Source: Promethearchaeota archaeon (GTDB lineage Archaea > Asgardarchaeota > Lokiarchaeia > Sigynarchaeales > SOKP01). From it: a stretch of 10,637 nucleotides of DNA. A model generated the notes under the pieces. That model had not been told where the DNA came from. It saw only the letters and a list, made by a program, of their open reading frames with translations, and did not search any database. The stretch spans positions 1 to 10,637 of the forward strand of contig JAHLWJ010000150.1 in NCBI GenBank assembly GCA_019057975.1. Reading direction: 5' to 3'. Shown piece after piece: positions 1-7,122 of this stretch (position 1 is the first letter of the stretch; every line of letters begins with the position of its first letter). Made by a program: the position numbers and the translations under genes.

Positions 1-7
1 TTAATTT

Positions 8-709
8 TTAGGAATTCCATTTTAACCATATTTCCAGTGTTTCATTATCAGGAGGTTTACAGTTCTTTGTAATTGTAATCCAGTGGTATTCATCTATCAA
101 TTTTGGAATTGTAGCATAACTTTTATTCAGCTTAACTGGAACATCTTCAAATCTAAAACCATTTTTATGGCAAGATATTTTTAATTCCTTTATCTCGTCT
201 ATAACTTTAATTAAAAATTGTTTATAAGTAGAGATTCTGTATTTTTGCTTAAATTCTTTCCTCATCGCACCATCCCAAGGAATTAGAGATTCTGGTCTAA
301 GTGCGAATAATATCTTTGACGATGGGGTATGTCCAAATCGCTTAGGTGTAGTACTACCATTCTTTCTTTGAGCATAAGATGCTATTTTTTTTATAAGAGA
401 ATTGTAAGATTTTTCAATTAAGTCTAAATTATCAGCAGTAAGCTCCCATATATTTAAATTTTTTTGTGGTAAATAAGAATAATATTGCATATACCAATCA
501 TGCAATTCTTTTGAAGCCAAATCATGGTATTTTTTATAAAAATTTCTGCAACCCCAATAATTTAGCCATTTTATTAAAGCTTGTCTATGTGATTGCAAAT
601 TTATATCAACATTATTATTTGTGAAGTCTATGAATTTTTTATATGCTTTATCGAAATTTTCTAAACTACTGTAAACATAACTTGTAAATGCTAATTCATA
701 AATGTTCAT
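8..709 (-). CDS. uncharacterised 233-aa protein
   Basis: I can assign no function. The product is soluble-looking, with no signal peptide or membrane segment, and rich in aromatic and charged residues. Its most conserved-looking part is around residues 120-160, where a GHTPSSKILFALRPE segment is followed by PWD. From memory this pattern (small residues, KxLxxLRP, then a PWD or WD) recurs in a family of uncharacterised bacterial proteins of about 200-250 aa that also have an HxALxxWLNxWGCR-like segment near residue 45, as here. The start ATG is the first possible one because an in-frame TAA lies two codons upstream. No clear Shine-Dalgarno sequence precedes it. The gene points away from the transposon relics and towards the window edge, so any operon partner would lie outside. 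The reading frame is intact and gene-length, so it is very probably a real gene. Its role is unknown. Confidence 0.75.
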   Translation of the reverse strand: MNIYELAFTSYVYSSLENFDKAYKKFIDFTNNNVDINLQSHRQALIKWLNYWGCRNFYKKYHDLASKELHDWYMQYYSYLPQKNLNIWELTADNLDLIEKSYNSLIKKIASYAQRKNGSTTPKRFGHTPSSKILFALRPESLIPWDGAMRKEFKQKYRISTYKQFLIKVIDEIKELKISCHKNGFRFEDVPVKLNKSYATIPKLIDEYHWITITKNCKPPDNETLEIWLKWNS

Positions 710-828
710 ATTTTATTTTGTTAAAATTGTATTTAATTTCTCATATATTTTTATTTTCCAAGTATAAGCATCTAAAGATTTTCATAAATATATTATTTAA
801 GGTAATACCTAAACAAAATTGACCTAAA

Positions 829-1099
829 TTTGTTCTTTGACAACTTAAATTCTCTGATTTAGTAACTTACGAAGTAGTACAACTAAATTCTTGTTACGAT
901 TGTTAAATCGCCATTCTATCTCCTTTAAGTGGAGATTCTAGTTCTTTGCCAAACAGTTTTATCAAATTTTCTGGTTAAACCACAGTTAGAACAGCGCTCT
1001 TTATTAATAGAAAGATGCCAAAATTTTTTATTGCCACAGCGAGGACAATTTTTCATGGCTAAAATTTACTATATTATCAGGGAATTGTCAAAGTACTAA
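829..1099. mobile_element. internally deleted IS1595-like element (MITE-like)
   Basis: The two ends form an imperfect inverted repeat. Positions 829-843 match the reverse complement of 1085-1099 at 13 of 15 bases, including a perfect 9-bp core (CTTTGACAA at 835-843, TTGTCAAAG at 1085-1093). Between them, on the minus strand, lie the transposase zinc ribbon and the transposase C-terminus with the central catalytic part gone. This leaves about 271 bp, the size of a MITE that a full-length relative could mobilise. I found no convincing 8-bp target duplication at the borders (GACCTAAA on the left, GTGCAATT on the right), so the exact ends are uncertain or the flanks have diverged. The family assignment rests on protein similarity recalled from IS1595 transposases. 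Confidence 0.6.
845..1056 (-). pseudogene. IS1595-type transposase remnant, middle deleted
   Basis: Reading starts at ATG 1056-1054 and gives a 43-aa peptide ending at TAA 927-925. It carries a C4 zinc ribbon, CPRC at residues 4-7 and CSNC at 22-25, followed by TVWQRTRIS. That is the order found at the N-terminus of IS1595/ISXO2-like transposases, where a zinc ribbon leads into a 'T...F..sRi.l' segment. In a second frame, 934-845 encodes HLKEIEWRFNNRNKNL and a short tail. This matches the usual C-terminal 'hLkEiewRfNnR' segment of the same family. The two pieces overlap at about 925-940, so the junction removed most of the DDE core, which I estimate at 150 or more codons, and shifted frame. 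The product cannot be an active transposase. The zinc ribbon alone could still be translated but has no expected function. Confidence 0.7.
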
Positions 1100-1136
1100 G
1101 TGCAATTATGTTTTATAATTATCTTAAATTTTAAAG

Positions 1137-1166
1137 GATTTTATATAAAAGATTATTTAAGATATG
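1137..1166 (+). repeat. 30-bp direct repeat, copy 1
   Basis: This 30-bp stretch matches 6661-6690 at 28 positions in the same orientation. The differences are A/G at 1152/6676 and T/G at 1154/6678. The core contains the perfect 12-bp palindrome TTTTATATAAAA and the repeat ends in GATATG. Weaker similarity continues on the right for about 45 bp, with 15 of 19 bases matching at its far end. Copy 1 opens a 34-codon reading frame at the terminal ATG (1164-1268) without a good ribosome site, which I do not annotate as a gene. The two copies bracket the IS1182 relic and the STAND gene. Confidence 0.6.
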
Positions 1167-1293
1167 AGAAGTACGATTATTAAAAACAAGAATTTTAAAA
1201 ATAAGTTAATGGTTTATGTAATGTCTCTAACATATATTAAATTTCAATATATTCGAAATTTGGACTAACAAAGTGAGTCACAAATAGGACGTT

Positions 1294-1726
1294 GAGACTG
1301 TCGGAAAAGTCATTTTGATAAGGTCTAATTCTCTCAAAATAGCCATTTTTTAACATCTAATACTAAATTTATATGTTGTTGAGCTCACATAAATCCATAT
1401 CCGTATGTATTCTCTAATATTCTAGCCATATCCATCCCATAACATCCAACTTTCCCAATATTATATACTATACAGTACAGCAACCACTGGATATTTACCT
1501 TTACTTTCCCTCGCAAGGTAAGGTAATCCATCATTTTTTGTATCCGTATGTTTACAAAAACAGGTTCTACTATTTTTATCCTCTCACTGTAAATCTGTCG
1601 CCCTTCCTCTGTGTCAATCTTCTTGATCATCTCTTTTGAAAAGTCCCGTTCATGTTTTTCTAATGGTATCAATAAATATCTTCTCAGAGTTTTCCAATAT
1701 GTTTTTGAACTTATGCAGTTACACAT
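1294..1726 (-). mobile_element. 3' end of an IS1182-like insertion sequence
   Basis: The segment holds the transposase C-terminus and, beyond its stop codon, about 90 bp leading to GAGACTGTCGGAAAAGTC at 1294-1311. Sequences of the type ACTGTCGGAAAAGT are, as I recall, common at the tips of IS1182-group elements, so the right end is probably preserved there. No matching inverted copy occurs upstream of the transposase fragment. The other end has therefore been lost, and the break lies between about 1727 and the stop codon of the STAND gene at 1786. The relic cannot move by itself. Confidence 0.55.
1385..1726 (-). pseudogene. C-terminal fragment of IS1182-like DDE transposase
   Basis: The 113-residue frame contains CISSKT, then EEGRQIYSERIKIVEPVF (about residues 40-57), and ends with a segment ending in WLLYCIVYNIGKV. 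In IS1182-group transposases a 'CISSKT'-like cysteine region precedes 'TEEGkxiYskRkxxVEPVFG'. The glutamate of VEPVF is the third acidic residue of the DDE triad, and a helical 'vqwlL...vhNi.ki' tail follows. The two catalytic aspartates should lie several hundred residues upstream and are absent, because an in-frame TAG precedes this frame and the STAND gene begins about 60 bp away. The glycine expected after VEPVF is replaced (VFVNI). The fragment is 5'-truncated and inactive. The ATG used is simply the first methionine after the break and need not be a true start. Confidence 0.75.
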
Positions 1727-1785
1727 GTACTTTTTTATGTGAGGTATCAGCTATAAAGATCTCTCAAACTTTTTATAATTAAATA

Positions 1786-4700
1786 TTATTCCCTATCTTG
1801 TTCAGATAAAACCTTTAATGCCTCTTTTTTATAAGTCTGTTCTTGGAGAATTAAATCAAAAATATCCATAGCCATTTCCTTGTACTTATCATTGATTATT
1901 TTGTTATATGCTTCAATTAAAATTTGTATTGGCTCCCCTTCAAGAGCATTATATCGGATATCAGGTTTTTCAAAATTTTTATAATTTTGCATTAGATCAA
2001 TACATTTTTCTGGCTTATAACTAACAATCTTTGCCAAGAACTTAAAAAAATGTTCACAGTTCTTTTTAATTACCCTTGATTTAGAATATTCTAAGATTAA
2101 ACCATCTATTTCATTAAAATCTTCTACTTTGAAATTATTAAAACACCAATCATATTTTTGGCTTACTTCATCAGAATCTTCATCTAAAAATCGCAAATAT
2201 ATTTGCTCAGATTTGTAAGTTATTTGAGAATTTTGATTAGTTAAATGTCTTGAGGCAAATTTAATAGCACCAAGTTTTATTTCTTCGTTTGTTTTAAAAC
2301 CTTTTTCTAATAATTCCTTACTTTCAGGATAGTTTCTAATATAAGCAAACATTAAAATTTCTCCTATATATTCACCAGCACTAGAGAACCCAGGCTTTTC
2401 TTTTAAATTAATTACTCTTTCTAAATGAGGAATAAAATCCTGAAAATTATTTTCTGTCATTAGATACTCAAGACATCTTAACCCGTACTTTATTACTTGA
2501 GGATGTTTATCAATGGTTATTTTTATAAAAAGTTTATAAACTTTATCTCCATTCCATTTTATCATTCCCTGTAGATACTTTATTAAGCAACATCTTATTG
2601 CCACAGATTTATCATCAGCTATTTTGTTTAAGATTTCAAATATTTTGTCTGCATATTGAGTTTTATACCCATGGATAACTAATCTAACAGTTGCTGCACC
2701 ACGAACTGTATTTAATCCATATGTAAAAGGATCACCAGCATTAGCTTCCCAGGACTCTTCTTTAGGGTTAGCATCATTTAATGCATAATCTTCTAAAATT
2801 CTTATTAAATCTAAATTAAGATTGTCTTCATTATCAATATAATCAATAGCCCAGACAATACGCCTTCTAAATTCTTTATCTTCATATTTCCAGTACTTTT
2901 TCACCAATTGTTTAACCTTTTCTATATTATATTTTGCCTTTACAAGACCATCTAGCCCAGCTGCAAGATAAGTTATAGAAATATCTTTTCTTTTACCAAG
3001 AGTAAATATAAAATTGTAAAAATCATTGGGGCGTTTTGAAACTTGGTCAGTAAATGCACGAGAGTGTTCTATTATTCCTCCTTTCAATAAATTTTTCTTT
3101 GGCATTCCCCATTCTGTTGATTCATCATACTTCTTAAAAGAAGAGAGCCATTGTTCAAACGTCATTTTTTCATAAGCAGTTGTTGGCAAAGGAGGACCCA
3201 CCCATTCAGTCTTAGAAACTAGAGGAGGCTCTTCTTTATACTTACCAAATTTATGTTCTAATTCCAGAAATTTCTTTTTCATAGCAGTATAGCCTGACAA
3301 TTCTTCAGCTGAAATTGCATTTAGAAGAATGAATTTTGAATATCCTATACTGCTTGGTTGCCCTTTTTCTCTATGTTTTTCCCATTCTGGGGAGACTGAT
3401 AAAATAAGTTTATTAGTTTTCTCTTTTTGTTCTTTAGAAAAATACGGATATATATTTTTAAGAAAAGTTCTTAATTCATATTTACCAGCCATATTTTCAA
3501 GGACACCATCTCTAGTAATAAAGCCAAATCCCTCATTGACATACAACTCTGGTTTTGCGTTATACCCTTGTAATACCATTTTTAACAAAGTAATTGAACA
3601 ACTTTTATCAAATCCTTTAACTAATTTTAGAAACTGAGTCTTATTATTTACCGCTACTGTTTTTAATTTTTCTAAAACTAATGAAAGAAATTGCCAATGA
3701 AGATATAAGTCAGATTCAAATTTATCATAGCCATAAAATGCTCCATCTAGATAAAAGCCGGTTTTACTTTCCCATTTTGTTTTATTCACAAGTTTACGAG
3801 TTATGCGCAATGCTTTAGAAAGAACTACATCAGGATTCCAATTAAGTAATTTTTTAAAAACTTCAATATCATGATAATCAAGAAACTTTTTTTTATCAAA
3901 ATCATCAGTGGATTTAATAATATCAACTTTTTCATTTAAATCATTAAAAAATACTTCAAGTACAACTTCAGGATTATACTTTAGAATTCTTTCTAAAAAA
4001 TGACTAAAATAGAGACGGTTCCACTTCTTGATAGCTGATAAATTAGAATTATACAGTTGAATTGCTTCTACATCTTCCCAATGGTCAAGCCCATCAAGAA
4101 TATAAGCGATATATTCATCTTTCTTATCAATGTTTGGGAATTGACCTAGGAAATCAATTACAGTTTTTGTATAAGGGTTTATAAGACTCCTTAATTTCCA
4201 AATAATGAGATTTATAAGCTCTTCATCACCTGATTGTAAAAATATTTGCAAGTATCCATTTGAAATCAAATACTTCAACCATTTTTCAGATTGGATGCCA
4301 TCAATAAAATGTTTTTTAAAATTGTCATCTCTTTCTAATAATTGTTTTACTATTTGCCATTCTTCATCTTTTGGATTTTGCAAAAAAGTAAGTTGATTTA
4401 TAACCAAAAGGCGAATGTGAAATCTAACTTTGGGATTCGTTAAAAATTCTTTTAATTCTTTCAAATATCTGATAAAGTCATTATTTCTAAGATAGGACAA
4501 AACCTGTTTTACTTGGGATCTTACAAACAATCCCTGATGTTGATTAAGAATTACCTTTATTAATGAATTGTGGCGTTTTAGAAAAGTTCTGGCATAACAG
4601 TAATCAAAGAAAGATGAATGCAAAAATTGAAGTTTATGATTCTGTTTATATAATATTGATTGGCTCAATAAGTAATCTATTCCTTTGCTATTATTATCTA

Positions 4701-6270
4701 ATAAAGCAGATGGCACAGTTAATGTTTTTGCTCTATCCATATTTTCTATGATAGTATCTATTGCTTTAAGAACATTATTCCGAAGATTGTCATTCGATTT
4801 TACAAGAATCCTTTGGTCCCAGAGTTCATTATACAAATCCTGTAGGGTATTTAACGAATTGAGATTAATATGTGGTTCATAAATTTTACAAAAAATATCA
4901 AGGTGTAGAGGAATCCTAAGGAGATTAAATAAAGTATTAGAGATTCTTTTCATTTTTATGCCCAATCCTGATAATACTTCATCTACCTGACTATCATTCA
5001 GTTCCTTTAGGTATATAGTATATTTACCTTCAAATAAACTTAATGTAGAGTCATATTTAAGATCATAAGTTCTACAAGAAATAATAATCCTTAATTCTTT
5101 AATAAGAGAAAGCTGAGATATTAAATTAAAATATGAATTTATAGCTTTCCTGTCTTTAGCCATTGTAAAAGAAAGAGCATCAAGTTGGTCAAATATTACT
5201 ACTCCTCTTCCATATCTCTCTACAATAGCTGCCATTGTTTCCTTAATTCCATCTGAAAGTCCTATTTCATTAGATAAAATCCTTATGGAATTATAATCAA
5301 ATAAATCAGCTTTTATTCCTAAAACAGGTATTTTTTCTTCTTGAAGTATTATCAGTAAATCTCTTAAAATAACTGTTTTACCACAGCCCGCTTTTCCTGT
5401 TAATACTGAAATTGGGGAATCTCCCTCTTTTAATGGTGCCTTAATCCAATTAACTAAAGTGGTAACTTCATCTCTATCGATGTGTATATCACTGATAAAG
5501 GTATATGGAACAGAAGCTAAGGATGCTGATGCAAAATACACTTTTTCTGATAATTTTTCTACTTTCAAATGTGGTTTTAGATGTATGTTATTTTTTTCCA
5601 GATACTCTATAATATCCTTTCTGGTAATAGTTTTGCCCTGTTTTCCAGCCTCTATAGCTAATTGATACAAACAGTTAGGTGCAGAATTTGAATTTGTTAT
5701 ATGACCAAAAAGTTTTGCCTTAATAAGATCCTTTATTTCTTTTGTATCAATAATATGTTTAAATTTTACCTGATTTGCAAACTTCAGCATTTCATTATCT
5801 GTAAAACCTAATTCATTTTTTAATTTATCCCATTCTTTTATGTATTTACCTTCTTTAAGATTTATTTTTAATTCCACTCTTGATGTACAAGAAGCTCCTC
5901 GAGGTAAAATTTCTTTAAAAATTGGGCAGGGACTTTGAGTTACAAAATATAAAGAAGCAGTAAGAGTTTTAGTAAACTGTTCTTTAAGTCGGCTTAATAC
6001 TTTTTGATGTTTTAATTTACTTATAGTCCAATCTCTAATATCCGGAGCACGAAATTTGAGATTGTAAAATTCTTGTTTAGAATCAGAATAAATATAAATA
6101 TCATCAATTGCTGTGATTTTTATTTCTTTAGTCTTAATGTCTATATAAGTTCTGGCCTGGGGTTTTATATTTAAACCCTCATCAAAAAATGAATCCACAA
6201 ACTTTAAAGCAACAAACCATGCCTCAAAATCGATCCCAGTAATTGTTGATTGTCCTCCTAATTTTGGCAT
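1786..6270 (-). CDS. STAND NTPase with N-terminal Cap4/DUF4297-like nuclease (Avs-like)
   Basis: This 1494-aa protein is predicted to be a cytoplasmic sensor-effector. Residues 1-130 resemble the DUF4297/Cap4 restriction-like nuclease fold: GIDFE (12-16), an acidic pair in IDDIYIY (D56/D57) and FYNLKF (68-73). K72 sits where the (E/Q)xK lysine is expected, but the residue two before it is N70. A linker runs to about residue 260. The P-loop module has Walker A GKAGCGKT (292-299), Walker B VVIFDQLD (357-364), a sensor strand with arginine IIISCRTYDL (395-404) and an RIPLHL motif (452-457) typical of STAND/NACHT-type ATPases. The remaining 900 or so residues are helical HEAT/TPR-like repeats, with a conserved-looking DPFTYGLNTVRGAA at 1180-1193. 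Related Avs proteins bind phage proteins through such repeats, oligomerise and release a nuclease. I infer the same here, though the exact clade is unclear. GAGGA at 6279-6275 supports the ATG start. It is monocistronic and intact. Confidence 0.85.
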   Translation of the reverse strand: MPKLGGQSTITGIDFEAWFVALKFVDSFFDEGLNIKPQARTYIDIKTKEIKITAIDDIYIYSDSKQEFYNLKFRAPDIRDWTISKLKHQKVLSRLKEQFTKTLTASLYFVTQSPCPIFKEILPRGASCTSRVELKINLKEGKYIKEWDKLKNELGFTDNEMLKFANQVKFKHIIDTKEIKDLIKAKLFGHITNSNSAPNCLYQLAIEAGKQGKTITRKDIIEYLEKNNIHLKPHLKVEKLSEKVYFASASLASVPYTFISDIHIDRDEVTTLVNWIKAPLKEGDSPISVLTGKAGCGKTVILRDLLIILQEEKIPVLGIKADLFDYNSIRILSNEIGLSDGIKETMAAIVERYGRGVVIFDQLDALSFTMAKDRKAINSYFNLISQLSLIKELRIIISCRTYDLKYDSTLSLFEGKYTIYLKELNDSQVDEVLSGLGIKMKRISNTLFNLLRIPLHLDIFCKIYEPHINLNSLNTLQDLYNELWDQRILVKSNDNLRNNVLKAIDTIIENMDRAKTLTVPSALLDNNSKGIDYLLSQSILYKQNHKLQFLHSSFFDYCYARTFLKRHNSLIKVILNQHQGLFVRSQVKQVLSYLRNNDFIRYLKELKEFLTNPKVRFHIRLLVINQLTFLQNPKDEEWQIVKQLLERDDNFKKHFIDGIQSEKWLKYLISNGYLQIFLQSGDEELINLIIWKLRSLINPYTKTVIDFLGQFPNIDKKDEYIAYILDGLDHWEDVEAIQLYNSNLSAIKKWNRLYFSHFLERILKYNPEVVLEVFFNDLNEKVDIIKSTDDFDKKKFLDYHDIEVFKKLLNWNPDVVLSKALRITRKLVNKTKWESKTGFYLDGAFYGYDKFESDLYLHWQFLSLVLEKLKTVAVNNKTQFLKLVKGFDKSCSITLLKMVLQGYNAKPELYVNEGFGFITRDGVLENMAGKYELRTFLKNIYPYFSKEQKEKTNKLILSVSPEWEKHREKGQPSSIGYSKFILLNAISAEELSGYTAMKKKFLELEHKFGKYKEEPPLVSKTEWVGPPLPTTAYEKMTFEQWLSSFKKYDESTEWGMPKKNLLKGGIIEHSRAFTDQVSKRPNDFYNFIFTLGKRKDISITYLAAGLDGLVKAKYNIEKVKQLVKKYWKYEDKEFRRRIVWAIDYIDNEDNLNLDLIRILEDYALNDANPKEESWEANAGDPFTYGLNTVRGAATVRLVIHGYKTQYADKIFEILNKIADDKSVAIRCCLIKYLQGMIKWNGDKVYKLFIKITIDKHPQVIKYGLRCLEYLMTENNFQDFIPHLERVINLKEKPGFSSAGEYIGEILMFAYIRNYPESKELLEKGFKTNEEIKLGAIKFASRHLTNQNSQITYKSEQIYLRFLDEDSDEVSQKYDWCFNNFKVEDFNEIDGLILEYSKSRVIKKNCEHFFKFLAKIVSYKPEKCIDLMQNYKNFEKPDIRYNALEGEPIQILIEAYNKIINDKYKEMAMDIFDLILQEQTYKKEALKVLSEQDRE

Positions 6271-6325
6271 TATTTCCTCAAAACCTAATTTATATCATTT
6301 TGTAACACATCTATTAACCTTAGCC

Positions 6326-6331
6326 ATTATA
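6326..6331 (-). promoter_or_regulatory. candidate -10 box of the STAND gene
   Basis: On the minus strand 6331-6326 reads TATAAT, a perfect sigma-70 type -10, about 55 bp before the ATG at 6270. The hexamer 17 bp further upstream (6354-6349, TATGAG) is a poor -35, so the promoter would be weak or need an activator. A perfect TATAAT can occur by chance in DNA this AT-rich. It is supported only by its position and the good ribosome site downstream. Confidence 0.35.
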
Positions 6332-6461
6332 TAATATTCACTTTTCTCCTCATATTTATGTTTAGCCTCATTTTTATCACAAACCTCTGCCACCAGTTGT
6401 GAAAAATATTGTCTTTGTAGTCTCGGTCTATTGCCCTTTAGTCTATGAGCTCTCTTTAATC

Positions 6462-6547
6462 CTTTACTTTGCCGGCAACTCGTGCAAACTCTGCGGTTGG
6501 TGCAAGTTGAAAATCAATGATTTTCAGTATAACTTGAGCAAGTAAAG
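6462..6547. promoter_or_regulatory. long nested dyad structure
   Basis: Three nested inverted repeats share one centre. The outer arms are CTTTACT (6462-6468) and AGTAAAG (6541-6547), extended by a T-A pair and a GC pair across one bulged base. The middle arms are CAAGTT (6503-6508) and AACTTG (6531-6536). The inner arms are GAAAATCA (6509-6516) and TGATTTTC (6518-6525). CAACT at 6476-6480 can alternatively pair with AGTTG at 6505-6509, which would compete with the middle stem. It lies about 130-220 bp upstream of the candidate STAND -10, so it could be a folded RNA, an operator or a relic of a mobile-element end. No poly-T tract follows it, so a simple terminator is unlikely. Confidence 0.45.
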
Positions 6548-6660
6548 CGATCAATTTTGCCTAACACGTTTTTATACGAAATGTTTTCATCAAAATATAC
6601 TTTTCCTGCATATTATATAAAAAATTAACAATTTATTTTTAAAATTTTTAGGATTTTTAT

Positions 6661-6690
6661 GATTTTATATAAAAGGTGATTTAAGATATG
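6661..6690 (+). repeat. 30-bp direct repeat, copy 2
   Basis: This is the partner of 1137-1166, with 28 of 30 bases identical and the same orientation, about 5.5 kb away. In this copy the palindrome TTTTATATAAAA is followed by AAAGGTGAT, a good anti-Shine-Dalgarno match, 8 bp before an ATG. That ATG opens only 13 codons (6688-6729). The repeat therefore looks like a duplicated 5' leader whose gene has been lost, or like a mobile-element border. Confidence 0.6.
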
Positions 6691-6930
6691 GGTAAAAAAA
6701 ATATTAAAAATTTAACAATTAAAAAATAGGTTAACAATTCTAAATAGAGCTTTAATATAAGAGTAGTTGCTGAGGAGAATTTGAGTAGATTATAATAAAT
6801 TTAAATATTCACAGTTAGGCATTGTTGTTCCATATTCCTAACATAACTCTTTATCTGTACTATACACATTATTTTAATAAATCTTTACTATTAAACTTCG
6901 TTTTACTTTTACAAAATAAATTGTTATCAC

Positions 6931-6946
6931 AACCTTATAACCTTAT
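6931..6946 (+). repeat. tandem AACCTTAT octamers upstream of the operon
   Basis: AACCTTAT occurs twice back to back (6931-6938 and 6939-6946). A third exact copy lies at 7076-7083, between the promoter and the first gene. The tandem pair sits roughly 60-80 bp upstream of the predicted transcription start, a position used by activators, and the third copy would be in the leader. A regulator site is possible, but the octamer is AT-rich and short. Confidence 0.3.
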
Positions 6947-6998
6947 ACTTTTAAATATAAACTTTTAGCAAGTTTTCATTTTAGCTTTTACCTCTTTT

Positions 6999-7007
6999 TG
7001 ATATAAT
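6999..7007 (+). promoter_or_regulatory. extended -10 promoter of the TPR-PRTase/DprA/HAD operon
   Basis: The sequence TGATATAAT contains a perfect -10 hexamer (TATAAT, 7002-7007) preceded by the TGn extension that compensates for a weak -35. The hexamer 17 bp upstream (6979-6984, TTTTAG) is indeed a poor -35. Transcription would start near 7014 and give a leader of about 110 nt before the GTG at 7123. Confidence 0.5.
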
Positions 7008-7122
7008 AAAAATAACGAATAGAAAAATCTAATTGGAAAATTTTGGTTATCATTTCAGAAAACATAGGCTTTGGTAACCTTATTTTTATAAGAAGATACT
7101 GTGAGAAAAAAGAAAGGCTGAA

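Larger units (their letters stand above)
6271..7122. other. 852-bp divergent non-coding region
   Basis: This stretch separates the minus-strand STAND gene from the plus-strand three-gene operon. I see no convincing gene in it. It contains a candidate -10 for the STAND gene, a long dyad structure at 6462-6547, the second copy of the 30-bp direct repeat at 6661-6690, three AACCTTAT octamers and an extended -10 promoter near 7000. The part at 6400-6560 is visibly less AT-rich than the rest, which suggests that it came from a different source, perhaps a decayed element. From 6700 to 6920 I see only AT-rich sequence and a weak 6-bp inverted repeat (GTTAGG at 6814, CCTAAC at 6837). Confidence 0.6.

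Noticed and set aside
1164..1268. Plus-strand 34-codon frame after direct repeat copy 1
   Set aside because: It is short, AT-driven in composition, has no good ribosome site, and the paired copy at 6688 ends after 13 codons.
1727..1785. Search for the missing left end of the IS1182-like element
   Set aside because: No inverted copy of the GACTGTCGGAAAAGT end is present between the transposase fragment and the STAND stop codon, so the element is truncated there.
3329..3637. Plus-strand frames inside the STAND gene (also 4205-4396, 4563-4751, 4685-4882, 5459-5665)
   Set aside because: They are antisense to a well-supported 1494-aa gene with clear motifs, and none has a ribosome site or recognisable domain.
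6295..6513. Minus-strand open frame of 72 codons with several Cys and Arg residues in a less AT-rich patch
   Set aside because: It has no start codon near its upstream end, no recognisable motif, overlaps the dyad structure and is preceded by a stop. It may be a relic of an element, but I could not name a family.
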